From assembly GCA_018292915.2 (NCBI GenBank), contig JACVVK020000534.1, positions 356,636 to 420,635 of the forward strand: DNA of 64,000 nt, in the 5' to 3' direction. The translations under genes and the position numbers were made by a program. The notes below the pieces were generated by a model. The model saw nothing but the letters and a program-made list of their open reading frames with translations. It had not been told where the DNA came from and searched no databases. Within the stretch, counting starts at the first letter, position 1. Each line of letters opens with the position of its first letter. Origin of the DNA: Batillaria attramentaria. Taxonomy: Eukaryota > Mollusca > Gastropoda > Batillariidae. This document shows positions 40,301 through 49,900 of the stretch, in pieces.

Positions 40301-41660
40301 CAGATACTTATAGCTATGTCATGTTATATATCCGTTTTGACTGTAGATTGTTTTTACAATGGGTTAATTACAAGCGATGGCACAGATTTAACTTCGGAAG
40401 AACACCGCCCCCCACCCCCAAACAACAACAACAACACCCCCCCCCCCCCCAAAAAAAAAAAAAAAAAAACCGCCAAAAAACAAAACTATTCAACAACAAC
40501 AGCAACCAACCAGCCAAACAAACAACAACAACAGAAAAAGAAGCAAAACCAAAAACAAATAAACAAACGTAAAACAACAACAACTCCCCCCTCCCCCCCC
40601 CCCAATTAAAAACAAACAAAACAAAACAAACGCAACAAAAACAAAACAAACAAATAAACCACAAACAAAAAACAAAAACAACATAAAACAAAAACAAACA
40701 ATCCCCCAAAACAGCCACAACAACAGCAACATAAAACACCCCCCCCCCCAAAAAAAAAAAAAAAAAAAAAACCAACAACAACAACAACAAAACCAAAAAA
40801 ACCCAACAACAACAACAACAACAACAACAAAAACCAAAAACAAAACCAAAAACAGACACCCCCCCCCCCTCTCCCCCGACAAAAACAACAACAACAACTT
40901 AACTGTACGTTCCTGTCAAGCACTACTTTGTCGATCGAGAGAAATAGTGAGATCCTAACTAGCTGCTGCTGCTGGTGTCTTCTTTTGAACAATATGGATC
41001 ACACCAAGAGATGAATGTATAAATGAAAGGGTCCTGAGAAAACTAACGAAGAATCAGTGACAAAACATCGGTTTCTCATCTTTGTTGATGAGTAACCGCT
41101 TTCATTTTACATGTAATTATGTACTGTCACGATGCAGCATTTTCTCTCTTGCCAAACCTAGTTTCAGACGACGCATGCATTTTGTGAGTAACGCTAACGT
41201 TGCACGTGCATTTCAGGTCAAAGTGTGGTTCCAGAATAGGCGCACCAAACACAAGCGAGACAAGGAGCGACAGGCAGAGCAGCGGGAGGCGAAGGCCGAG
41301 TCACTGGCCACTCAGAACCTGCTGCACCTCCTCCAGCCGCCGGCCAACCACAAGTCACCCTCGCCACCCAAGGCGAGCGCCCAAACTGGCCTGCGCAATG
41401 TCTCCCTCCCTCCAGCTCCCCAGCCCGGGGTCGTGCCGGGATTCGGGGTGGGTCTCAGTGTGGGTCTTCCTGTTCCTGTACCTGAGCATCAGCCGCGTCC
41501 TGCCCAGAGAGGCTACATTATGGACCTTCGTGATAGTTTGGTGGCCGATCCGTATTTCACGTGCCAGTCTCGATTTGGACCTTTTGTACCACAAGTACCG
41601 GCGGTGAGGTTACCAGCAGGCTGGGCTCCCTACCCGAGCATGTCACAAGGAATGTCTTGA
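31252..41660 (+). CDS. Vax: Vax-type homeobox transcription factor (3 exons, 243 aa)
   Basis: Join 31252-31351, 40104-40291, 41217-41660. A DNA-binding nuclear regulator; in other animals Vax patterns anterior and ventral forebrain or eye. Evidence: the linker PDYCR followed by [17 protein letters not shown] matches the Vax-specific block before the homeodomain. The homeodomain occupies residues 53-112 and has Phe8, Leu16, Phe20, Trp48, Phe49, Gln50, Asn51 and Arg53 in homeodomain numbering. An intron splits the homeodomain after SETQ (position 44), as in other Vax and Emx-like genes. After it, [14 protein letters not shown] resembles the Vax tail. The C-terminus is Pro-rich. Emx and Not are the nearest alternatives, but both lack the LDLDRPKR lead-in. 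The start is the first ATG in exon 1. Confidence 0.9.
31505..32705 (-). mobile_element. 5'-truncated non-LTR retrotransposon (jockey/RTE-type reverse transcriptase end)
   Basis: On the minus strand, 32697-31948 encodes the C-terminal half of a LINE reverse transcriptase: FINDLPL, the catalytic LFADDATV box, [25 protein letters not shown] and [11 protein letters not shown] frameshift near 31950 moves the continuation ([20 protein letters not shown]) to another frame, so it is dead. It stops upstream at a (GA)n tract. The 3' part has (TG)n at 31636-31704, then TAGCAACGGCAAG and AATAAAGTTCATTTTCATT. It lies in Vax intron 1, antisense. Confidence 0.88.
32707..32870 (-). repeat. (GA)n and SINE-A, head-truncated
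   Basis: GA runs at 32709-32729 and 32846-32862 bracket a reverse SINE-A (32731-32845) cut at GGGATACGAAC. Confidence 0.85.
32871..33440. other. Vax intron 1, no recognisable feature
   Basis: AT-rich with polyT runs. No frames or motifs recognised. Confidence 0.4.
33440..33560 (+). repeat. LINE/SINE 3' tail with (AAT)n
   Basis: TTGTAAAGCGCAGTGAGCTC, GAGCGCTATATAAGTATCAA, then (TAA)n: a widespread metazoan retroposon 3' end. Confidence 0.6.
33560..34009. other. Vax intron 1, no recognisable feature
   Basis: AT-rich. A partial 'ggccctttgtggcgaag...ggcac' block at 33800-33830 may be repeat-derived. Confidence 0.35.
34010..34376 (-). repeat. Repeat E tail, diverged SINE-A, (CA)n and polyC
   Basis: AGCGCCCAGCCTTACATTAA with (AAT)n (34010-34075), an old SINE-A (34082-34252, ACCCACGACCCGAGCATTGA), CA (34263-34308) and C runs (34329-34372). 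Confidence 0.75.
34377..35290. other. Vax intron 1: (GATA)n/(AAAT)n and unclassified DNA
   Basis: (CAA)n at 34606-34630, GATA at 34740-34790 and AAAT at 34797-34922. Otherwise AT-rich DNA with no recognised feature. Confidence 0.6.
35911..36082 (+). repeat. SINE-A, full length with target-site duplication
   Basis: GGGGAGCCGGGGTGGCCGAA head, GTGAGTTCGTACCCCGGC B-box region, body GATATCACCCGTATGTGGTG and CCCACC tail. ACGTCAGTC flanks both sides (35902-35910, 36083-36091). Confidence 0.93.
36163..36395 (+). repeat. SINE-C 3' fragment
   Basis: CTGCTTTGGAAATGTTCAGC through AATAGCTGAGCTG, CACGTGATTGTAATGTGTTC and GCGCCTATACAATACTCAG. Confidence 0.85.
36771..37272 (-). repeat. SINE-C with a 285-bp expanded AAT/GACAAT tail
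   Basis: 37057-37272 is a reverse SINE-C body. Its (ATT)n tail has expanded into a higher-order array of AAT with periodic GACAAT and TATAAC interruptions (36771-37056). Frames across it are artefacts. Confidence 0.88.
37361..37590 (+). repeat. Two adjacent SINE-A copies
   Basis: A 3' scrap (37361-37407, GTATGTGGTGGAAAAGGACG) followed by a full copy (37423-37590, GAGCCGGGGTGGCCGAATGG to polyC). Confidence 0.88.
37690..37945. promoter_or_regulatory. Candidate enhancer in Vax intron 1
   Basis: GC-rich, repeat-free 250 bp with CCTAATTATCCCAGCTGGG, which holds a homeodomain core TAATTA and an E-box CAGCTG side by side. No protein frame. Inference from context only. Confidence 0.3.
38330..38640 (+). 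other. Repeat-free block containing a LINE reverse-transcriptase remnant
   Basis: Read on the plus strand at about 38381-38420: [13 protein letters not shown], the very common 'LHWLPVQFR' motif of LINE reverse transcriptases, followed by stops. The remaining DNA (TGTAATTATCAAG near 38585-38600) is unclassified. Confidence 0.5.
38641..39845. other. Vax intron 1, mostly unclassified
   Basis: polyT at 39208-39230 and (AAAT)n at 39553-39580. No frame or family recognised elsewhere. Confidence 0.5.
39846..40046 (-). repeat. SINE-B, 3'-truncated
   Basis: GTGGTTTGGGACTGCGCGAC, then GGGATTCGAACCCAGTAGCC and ACTACAGTACGGGGGCCGG. The middle of the body is deleted. It ends 58 bp before Vax exon 2. Confidence 0.88.
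40104..40291 (+). CDS. Vax: Vax exon 2 (homeodomain helices 1-2)
   Basis: (D)[18 protein letters not shown], then [17 protein letters not shown], ending GLSETQ. Acceptor TTGTTGCAG, donor CAG|GTTGTT. Confidence 0.95.
40383..40905. repeat. A/C-only low-complexity tract in Vax intron 2
   Basis: About 520 bp composed almost only of A and C (polyC, polyA, CAA, CAAA). It starts at a SINE-B-like scrap (ACTTCGGAAGAACACCGCC), so it may be an expanded SINE tail. All frames are artefacts. Confidence 0.9.
41217..41660 (+). CDS. Vax: Vax exon 3 (recognition helix and C-terminus)
   Basis: Starts [20 protein letters not shown] basic/Gln-rich stretch, [13 protein letters not shown], a Pro-rich tail and [10 protein letters not shown] then TGA at 41658-41660. 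Acceptor GCATTTCAG. Confidence 0.95.
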   Translation, partial: VKVWFQNRRTKHKRDKERQAEQREAKAESLATQNLLHLLQPPANHKSPSPPKASAQTGLRNVSLPPAPQPGVVPGFGVGLSVGLPVPVPEHQPRPAQRGYIMDLRDSLVADPYFTCQSRFGPFVPQVPAVRLPAGWAPYPSMSQGMS

Positions 41661-41886
41661 CCCGTGGGCTCCCTGACTGAGAAGCAAATATGAACCACAC
41701 CGAGAGTGACGCTTACAGTTGCACATGACATCGACATGATATTATTTATTGTACACCGGGACACTGAGTATACATGTCTGCCCCTGTATGGAGGCTGTAT
41801 GTGAATGCGCATTGTATATATATATTTTGTTCATGAAAAATGAAATGAACTGTTCATATGCAAAAAGGCAGTTTGTAAAGTAGGCC
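41661..41886 (+). other. Vax: Vax 3' UTR (probable)
   Basis: AT-rich sequence after the TGA. No perfect AATAAA occurs before the SINE-C at 41887, which itself supplies AATAAA at about 41921. Confidence 0.45.
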
Positions 41887-42115
41887 TGCTTTGGAAATGT
41901 TCAGCCCACGAAATCAAAAAATAAATGCAATTCTAAATTTAAATAGATGAGCTGGCCCTTCGCGCCCACTAGATTGTAATATGTTCAAGTCCAGTGTGTG
42001 AGAGAATGCGTGTAATTCACTTGAGCGATCGTGTTTGCTTGAACTCGAGGCGCTTTGAACCAGTTCAAGGAACTGGGTAAAGCGCCCACACAATAAACAG
42101 TTATCATTATTGTTT
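41887..42115 (+). repeat. SINE-C 3' fragment
   Basis: CTGCTTTGGAAATGTTCAGC, AAAAAATAAATGCAATTCTA and GAGAATGCGTGTAATTCACT. Confidence 0.85.
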
Positions 42116-42340
42116 CATACAGCGCTTTGCCATGTGTTGCCTTATGAGTCCACAACAGATTCTGTTCTGAATACGCCAGAAGATTCAAGGTTCAATAAAA
42201 CTTTATTCCTCAAGTGACATCTTTGCCTTCACTGTCGTCATTGTAAAAATAAACGAATTTCAAACGAATTTAAGAGCGAATGTATAATTTCAGCTGTGTT
42301 GTTCTCTTTTGAAGTTTGTTTATTTGTTGGTTGGTTGGTT
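42116..42340. other. Unclassified, possible retroposon tail
   Basis: AGGTTCAATAAAACTTTATT at 42187-42206 could be a tail. Otherwise nothing recognised. Confidence 0.35.
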
Positions 42341-42560
42341 GAGGGTTCAATTCAATCCAATTCAATTCAAAATACTGTATTGTCTGTTTCTTTGGCCTCA
42401 GATGATGCTCTGTAACAGACAGGATAAAGTACAGTCATTAAAGATCTTGATTAAAATATAAAAATGAAATAGGGTTGAACGTTAAGGTCTAACAGACTTC
42501 ACAAACAATTTAAAACAAATAATCATACATACTAACTCTAAAACTGTTTAACAAGAAAAA
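42340..42560 (-). repeat. Possible LINE 3' end with (TTGAA)n tail
   Basis: Minus strand ends CAGTATTTTGAATTGAATTG, a LINE-like pentanucleotide tail. The body is not recognised. Confidence 0.4.
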
Positions 42561-43703
42561 CAAATCTCTCTCTACCTTGGTTGACTCAGTCTACACTTCA
42601 GCCGGAAAAATCACGTACTCTCTGGTCCACAGCCGGCACGGGTAAGGGATAGCACTCAGGTTACCAGGTTTGAGGTAGATTTTTAGGGCCGAAGTATGAA
42701 CTGTGACTGATTCTTTGTTTTGCTCACAGGCCGACCTGGATTATCTATCTTTACTGGCTGTAGAATACGGGGAGGGGGGGGGGGGAGTCGGGACAGCCGA
42801 ATGGCTAGTACCTGTTTTCATAAACGTCGTTAGCAGTGTGTGTTGACCGTTGGGATCAGTCCTTTATGCTCATAACTGAATCAAGCGTTCAAATTCTCTA
42901 ATTCTCTAATGATGCTCAGTGGTGTAGTAGTCAGAACAATTTGCATTTTTAGCAAATCGGCCAATTAATTTGCTTTAGGGGTCAAACAGCCCTGAGTTGT
43001 TTGGCAGTTATCCTAAGTGTGATCTATAATTTAGCCGGTAGTACTGAATATATTTGTATTTCTATTTCTATGGGAGCTACAGAATTCAGTGTCTACTCGC
43101 CAGATATGACGTCTTGTGATATTCTATAGTAAGTAAAGATCGACAACGCAGGTCGGCCTGTCGCTTTCCTGAGGTCTGTTTGCCTGTCTATTTGGACTGT
43201 GTGCCTGTCTATTTAGGCTCTCTCTTTCTCTCGTGCCGTTCGGTATAGCCGTGCAAATCGCACGGACACTAGGTGTACTCATACACCCCAAACCGGTGCA
43301 TAAGCTGATTCATAGGGTGTCTGCTGCACTCAGTGTGTGTCAAGAAACTCTGTGTCAATAGGTCGTGCGCTGAACTTCGACAGACAGAGCCTATGTATCA
43401 GCAGCCTTGACATCGTACCTGGCAAAATCGGGGTCAAACTACAGTGCCGTGTACAACCAACTTGCCGGGCCACTGGGACAGAGGACTACATACAAAATCC
43501 ATAACGTTGCGACCGCCACACTTGAGCCGGTGACAAACATTTCACCTTCCTATCAGTGCATGTGACTGTCAATGTGACGTCAGTTCTGCTGCGGACAACT
43601 TGTGCACACGTCTGTCCAAAAAACTGACGCAGCTGATGTGAAATTTACGGCCGGGCGATATCCACTGATATCAGGCGCAGCCTAGAAACTCCAGCCAATG
43701 ATC
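42561..43703. other. Upstream region of esterase copy 2
   Basis: A SINE-A head scrap lies at about 42783-42811 (GGGACAGCCGAATGGCTAGT). The last 60 bp (GATATCCACTGATATCAGG) match the flank of copy 1 and are probable 5' UTR. Nothing else recognised. Confidence 0.45.
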
Positions 43704-43856
43704 ATGGGGGTGTTTGTGAGACTGACTGCGGGTTTTGCTGTGTTTGTTGCCATTGTCGCGTACTGCTTATGGACCCCTGTACCTGCTGATATCGACCAAC
43801 CGCGCATGGTACAAATTTCATCTGCCATCAAGAAAATTTTTAAATTCTTTCAGGCG
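43704..43856 (+). CDS. Esterase copy 2, exon 1
   Basis: MGVFVRLTAGFAVFVAIVAY anchor to KKIFKFFQA. Donor GCG|GTGAGT. Confidence 0.92.
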
Positions 43857-43901
43857 GTGAGTTACGTCACTCTCTCTACCCCCCCCCCCCACCCTCTACT
43901 T

Positions 43902-43952
<51 letters not shown>

Positions 43953-46900
43953 TCACGGTGAGCGTGCGTGCGTCCGTGAGACTCAAACTCAATCATTTAT
44001 TGTTAGGCCGTTGACCCATAACAATGAATCCGGCGGCACTCCCACCAGGGTAGTCCGTACACAGCAATAGTTTCCCCTTCGCTGCAATTGTCTAACTACT
44101 TGACGGAACTCTTTCTTGGTGATTACTACAGCTCAGAATGCAATGCAATGTTGTTTACACTTTGCACGATCGGTTGAACATTCAAATAGTCCGAGAGAGA
44201 GAGAGAGAGAGAGAGAGAGGGTGTGAGTGTGTCTACTAGTCGATCAGTGACTGTTTGAGAGCACGACCTTGCTAATTCAGCTCTGCCTGCCCCACCAGTC
44301 AGTGAGACTATCGCAGGGCTGCCACTCTTCCTCCTGTGGCCTGATTTCCGGCTTTTTGAACCGGCTGTGAAGAGCTTTCCGGCTTTTTAAAGCGTGTTCC
44401 GGCTTTTCCGGCTTTTCCGGCTTTTTTGGGGCCAAAAACCGCGAGTCTGTGTCTATCGCTGGACCGTCGGCCTTCCCGGGTAAGGTGCATTTTGCGCCTC
44501 ATATTCGTCGGGGGACGTTCCCGATAGCACTGCGGTAAGCTGTCTTTGCGGGCCGAAGCCTGACCGCTCATCTGATTGGTCAAAAATAAAAATGTAGGTT
44601 GTATTAAGCCTTTTTCCTCCAATCACAGTAAAGTTTTTCGTCTGCTCCGCATTCTTTTTATCACCACGCGGGCGACATGAAGACATGGCTCAACCACCAA
44701 CCACCACACGAAGACTTGAAGAAAATTTCTGGCGATAGAATGGCGAATGCTCTCACTTTCCTGAGGGAAAAAGAAGACCGTGATTTCCTTGCCGACATTG
44801 AAAAGGATGTTAGAAAACAAATGGAACTGGGATTGGCTTACGAAGACAGATGAACCTCGGCCATCCTCTGAGCTTGTGGTGTAGGAAAATTTCGGAGCAG
44901 AGGTGAGGCGTACTGTACGGCTTGTCGCAAGGTGGTTGTGTATGGCTCAGCCGGATTGAAATGGCCTTAAAAAAAACATGCCTAGCAAGCCCAAACATTG
45001 CACCATCGTTACAACCCTACAAGAGAACACTGTTTTGTGACGGAGCGACACCAACAATAGCTACAGCATGTTGGGTGTTGCAGACACAGTTGCGGAGCTG
45101 AAGGCGATCGTGTGCTCTTTCATTTCAGAACATTGCCTTCCATTTTCACTTTCTGGACAAGCTCTTAGCACTTTGTCGTCGACTCACCAAAACGGATAAC
45201 TGCCTGAAAGCACTTGCATCCATTGTCGATGGCTCGCTCATGTGCCACCTACACGACAACCTTACGGGGTTGCACATGCGTTCATGGAAGACGTCGATGA
45301 GAAACTGAGACAAACTGCTGTCTTTCACTGAACATTGCGACGAGGCAACCAATGCTGCAAATGAAAAGATTGTGAATGTCATGGTCCAGTACTATGACGA
45401 TGACCTCTGCAAAGTCTCTTTAAGATCACCTTGGATCCAGAGTCGTAAATATTGGAACTGCTGTCATATCTTTGAGGCAGTTAGTGACATCTTGCAGTGT
45501 CGTGGGCTTCAGTGGAAGCAAGTGTTGTCCTGCCTCTTTGACATTGTAATGTGATGAGGGGCTCCAAGGGAGGTGTTGAGAGTCTGGCAAGGAGAGCTAA
45601 CGAGCATCTCCTTGACATTGGTGGAGAAACTGTGCATCAGGTTCACACTACTGCCAGTCGCTTCTTTGAAGTCATGGAAAAGGATTTTCTGCCTCTGCAG
45701 GCACTGGCCAGTGACCTGTACTATGACATTGAGGAGTCTCCAAAAGCCAGTAGCATCTTTCAAGAGATCCAGAGCCTCATGGGTATGGGTGGAAAGAGAC
45801 TGATTCGACCAATTTCCAACAGGTACATGTCCGCATGTAATCTCTTGGTTTCCAGGTATGTGTGTGTGCATTGTTTGGTATTGTTATTCTAGTTTAGCAG
45901 GGATACAGGAAAAGCTCAGGAGAGTGTCGGACTCGTGATCCAATTCCAAGAGGGCGAATTGTGTACTTGCTACTGCCTTTTTCTTTATCATGGTCAAGCA
46001 CTATTTAGTTTACCATGCATGGTGACACAAATGGTAGCTGAATATTGTGAAATCAAACGTCTTAGCAGGGTTGGCCAAATCAACCTGCTTTTCACAAAGT
46101 GCTGGTTATTTGTTCAGAAAATGTATAATGCGAAAATGCTAAATACTGTATACAAAATTCGGTGGGAAAAAAACACTTGGATTAGTCATTACAATTTACA
46201 TCAGTTAGAAATTAAAAAAAAAATAAAGTAGGTAGTTTTTAAAAAAAAAACTTTTAATTGTAATGCGAGTGTTCTTTGTTATGTCAGTTCAACACTCCAT
46301 TTCTGATAGAAAACAAAACAGTGTATTTTCTACACTTCTGTCTTCTGGTAAACTTCAGAATCAAATTGCTCTGTTACAACTTACAGCTGGTTCTTCTCTT
46401 TGAGAGTTAATTTTGGTGACATAATAACTTCTTTGTTTGTTTATTTTTCTTTGAGAGAAAAAGATAAATTTGAAAGTAGATTTCAGAAGTATAAAGCTAC
46501 AACTGAGAAACTGATACTGTGGATATATAATTTTTTCAAATCAGGTTCCTTCAGATGCGTCAAGTGGCAGATAGACTGGATGAAGTGAGTGATGCCCTCT
46601 CCATATACTATTCCTGTTTCCTGACAGCTGAAGAGCAGAAGTCTTTCGAGAAAGAAATACAAGAAATCTTTTCACGAAACAAGGTGAACACCCAGCAAGC
46701 AAGAAAGATCAAGCAGTTACTGCACAGCCAGCGACAGCAGCAGAAATCGTCCACCAGCACAGAAAGAAAGGACAGAATACTTCTGCATTTGTTCCACAAG
46801 AAGGCACAGACAACTGTGGCTGTTCAGCTGCACCGGGGTATTCTGCGCGAATTTGAAGGATATGCATTGCTGTTTCAAAACACAAAGCCAATGGTCCATA

Positions 46901-49900
46901 AACTACATGGAGAAATGTTCCATTTGATCAAACAGTATTTTAAAAATTTCATCCAGTCACAGTCATTGCCTCTTGAGGATGCTCATGCGCTCTTCAACAT
47001 TGATGTTGAGGATGATTCCATTCAACTTCCAGACAGTGAGCTTGGTGTTGGAGACTACTGCTACACTCCTCTTCTTCTCTGCCGGAGGGATAAAGCAAAG
47101 CATTCTGTATGGCTTCCCAGATTTTACAGCACCTTGCGAAGTGCCTACAAGAGAGGTGCTATGTTCATCAAGAAGTTGCCGCTGCTGAACAAAAACTTGA
47201 TTGCCCTCTCAGCTCTTGATCCTGGGCTACAACGAAGCGAAGGAACACCGCGATCAGTGATGAACTTGGCAAAACGACTCCCAAATGTCATCCCAATAGA
47301 AGACCTTGGGAAACTTGACCGCGAGGTGAAACAGTATGGGTGTGATGAAAATGTCAGCAAAATCTCAGCAGATGAGACCTCCAAGAACTTCAGGCTTGAC
47401 TCACACTGGTGGTCCAAGGTCATGAAGATGGAACACAAAGGGCAGCTGTGCTATCCCACCCTTACCACCCTTGTCAAAGGATTGTTGACGGTCTTCAGTG
47501 GGCCAATAGTGGAGAGTAGTTTCAACATCATGGGAGACATCGTGGAAGAAGATCGGACTGCATTGACTGTTGAACACTATGAGGCCCTAGCTGTCATTAA
47601 GCAAAGACTATGTGCCTTAGGCCAGACTGCTGCAACAATGAATGTCTCAGAAAAGATGCGCCGTGCCGTCAAATACAGCCATTCTAGATATATGGCTTCA
47701 CAGATGACAGAGGAGCACATAGGGGAGATGTCTGGGAAAGAGACAAACGTGGCAGAGAAACCCAAAGAAAAGGTTGGTGAGCATACATGATTTAAATTTT
47801 TATGTGAGTGTATGAGAGAGAATTTGGCTGTGTCTTCACATGCACACAAGAGTAATGATGCAACGAAAATGTTGACAGAACCTTAACGATGAATGAATGG
47901 TGTTATGAGGCCTAGGTTACTCAATTTTGGTACTAATAATTATTAAATTGATATATATTTAAATAGCAAACGTAATACAGTATTGTATGCCCTACCCCCT
48001 ATCCCACTGTCAAAGTGACTGCCACCGGTTCCCCAAACTAAGCTATTGTAGTACGATATATTGTTTCACTTTCAGACTGACAATGGTGAAGCAGGCAGCT
48101 CCAGAGGGAAGGCTACATCAGGCTCAACCACCTTCAGGGGAAAGGCCTCTACAAGCAGCTGTAGTACTGGCAAGGCGACAAACTCTGAACAAAAGGCAGG
48201 TCAGGTAGGCCTTCAACCTGTGTGCTTGTGTGTCAGAGAGAGAGAGAGAGAGAGTTTCCCTGTGTCTTCACATAACACCAGAATAGTTATGCAGCAGAAT
48301 ATCATCCTTAGTCTTTGGCAGAAGGATGATAATCATTAATGTATAGAACTTGAAAATCAGGGTTACTCAGTTTTTATACTAATCAGTAATGGTAATAGTT
48401 ACAAAGATGATATGAGAATAATTTAAATTATTAATATATATATTGATTGTAATATGAAATAGCAAACATAATACAGTTTACTATGCCCTACCCCCATCCC
48501 ACTGTCAAAGTGACTGCCACCGGTTCCCCAAACTAAGCTATTGTACGATATTTTGTTTCACTTTCAGACTGACAATGGTGAAGCAGGCAGCTCCAGAGGG
48601 AAGGCTACATCAGGCTCAACCACCTTCAGGGGAAAGGCCTCTACAAGCAGCTGTAGTACTGGCAAGGCGACAAACTCTGAACAAAAGGTAGGTCAGGTAG
48701 GCCCTCAACCTGTGTGCTTGTGTGTCAGAGAGAGAGAGAGAGAGTTTCCCTGTGTCTTCACATATATAACACCAGAATAGTTATGCAGCAGAATATCATC
48801 CAAAGTCTTTGGTAGAAGGATAATTTGAAAATCAGGGTTACTCAATTTTTATACTAATCAGTAATGGTAATAGTTACAAAGATGATATGAGAATAATTAT
48901 TATTGATTGTAATATGAAATAGCAAACATAATACAGTTTACTATGCCCTACCCCCATCCCACTGTCAAAGTGACTGCCACCGGTTCCCCAAACTAAGCTA
49001 TTATACGATATTTTGTTTCACTTTCAGACTGACAATGGTGAAGCAGGCAGCTCCAGAGGGAAGGCTACATCAGGCTCAACCACCTTCAGGGGAAAGGCCT
49101 CTACAAGCAGCTGTAGTACTGGCAAGGCGACAAACTCTGAACAAAAGGCAGGTCAGGTAGGCCTTCAACCTGTGTGCTTGTGTGTCAGAGAGAGAGAGAG
49201 AGAGAGAGTTTCCCTGTGTCTTCACATAACACCAGAATAGTTATGCAGCAGAATATCATCCTTAGTCTTTGGCAGAAGGATGATAATCATTAATGTATAG
49301 AACTTGAAAATCAGGGTTACTCAGTTTTTATACTAATCAGTAATGGTAATAGTTACAAAGATGATATGAGAATAATTTAAATTATTAATATATATATTGA
49401 TTGTAATATGAAATAGCAAACATAATACAGTTTACTATGCCCTACCCCCATCCCACTGTCAAAGTGACTGCCACCGGTTCCCCAAACTAAGCTATTGTAC
49501 GATATTTTGTTTCACTTTCAGACTGACAATGGTGAAGCAGGCAGCTCCAGAGGGAAGGCTACATCAGGCTCAACCACCTTCAGGGGAAAGGCCTCTACAA
49601 GCAGCTGTAGTACTGGCAAGGCGACAAACTCTGAACAAAAGGTAGGTCAGGTAGGCCCTCAACCTGTGTGCTTGTGTGTCAGAGAGAGAGAGAGAGAGTT
49701 TCCCTGTGTCTTCACATATATAACACCAGAATAGTTATGCAGCAGAATATCATCCAAAGTCTTTGGTAGAAGGATAATTTGAAAATCAGGGTTACTCAAT
49801 TTTTATACTAATCAGTAATGGTAATAGTTACAAAGATGATATGAGAATAATTATTATTGATTGTAATATGAAATAGCAAACATAATACAGTTTACTATGC

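Noticed and set aside
40368..40992. Long minus-strand frames rich in Phe, Val, Cys and Gly
   Set aside because: Translation of the A/C-only tract. The compositional bias explains the open frame.
45509..45871. Minus-strand frame across the transposase exon
   Set aside because: Opposite-strand shadow of the hAT exon.
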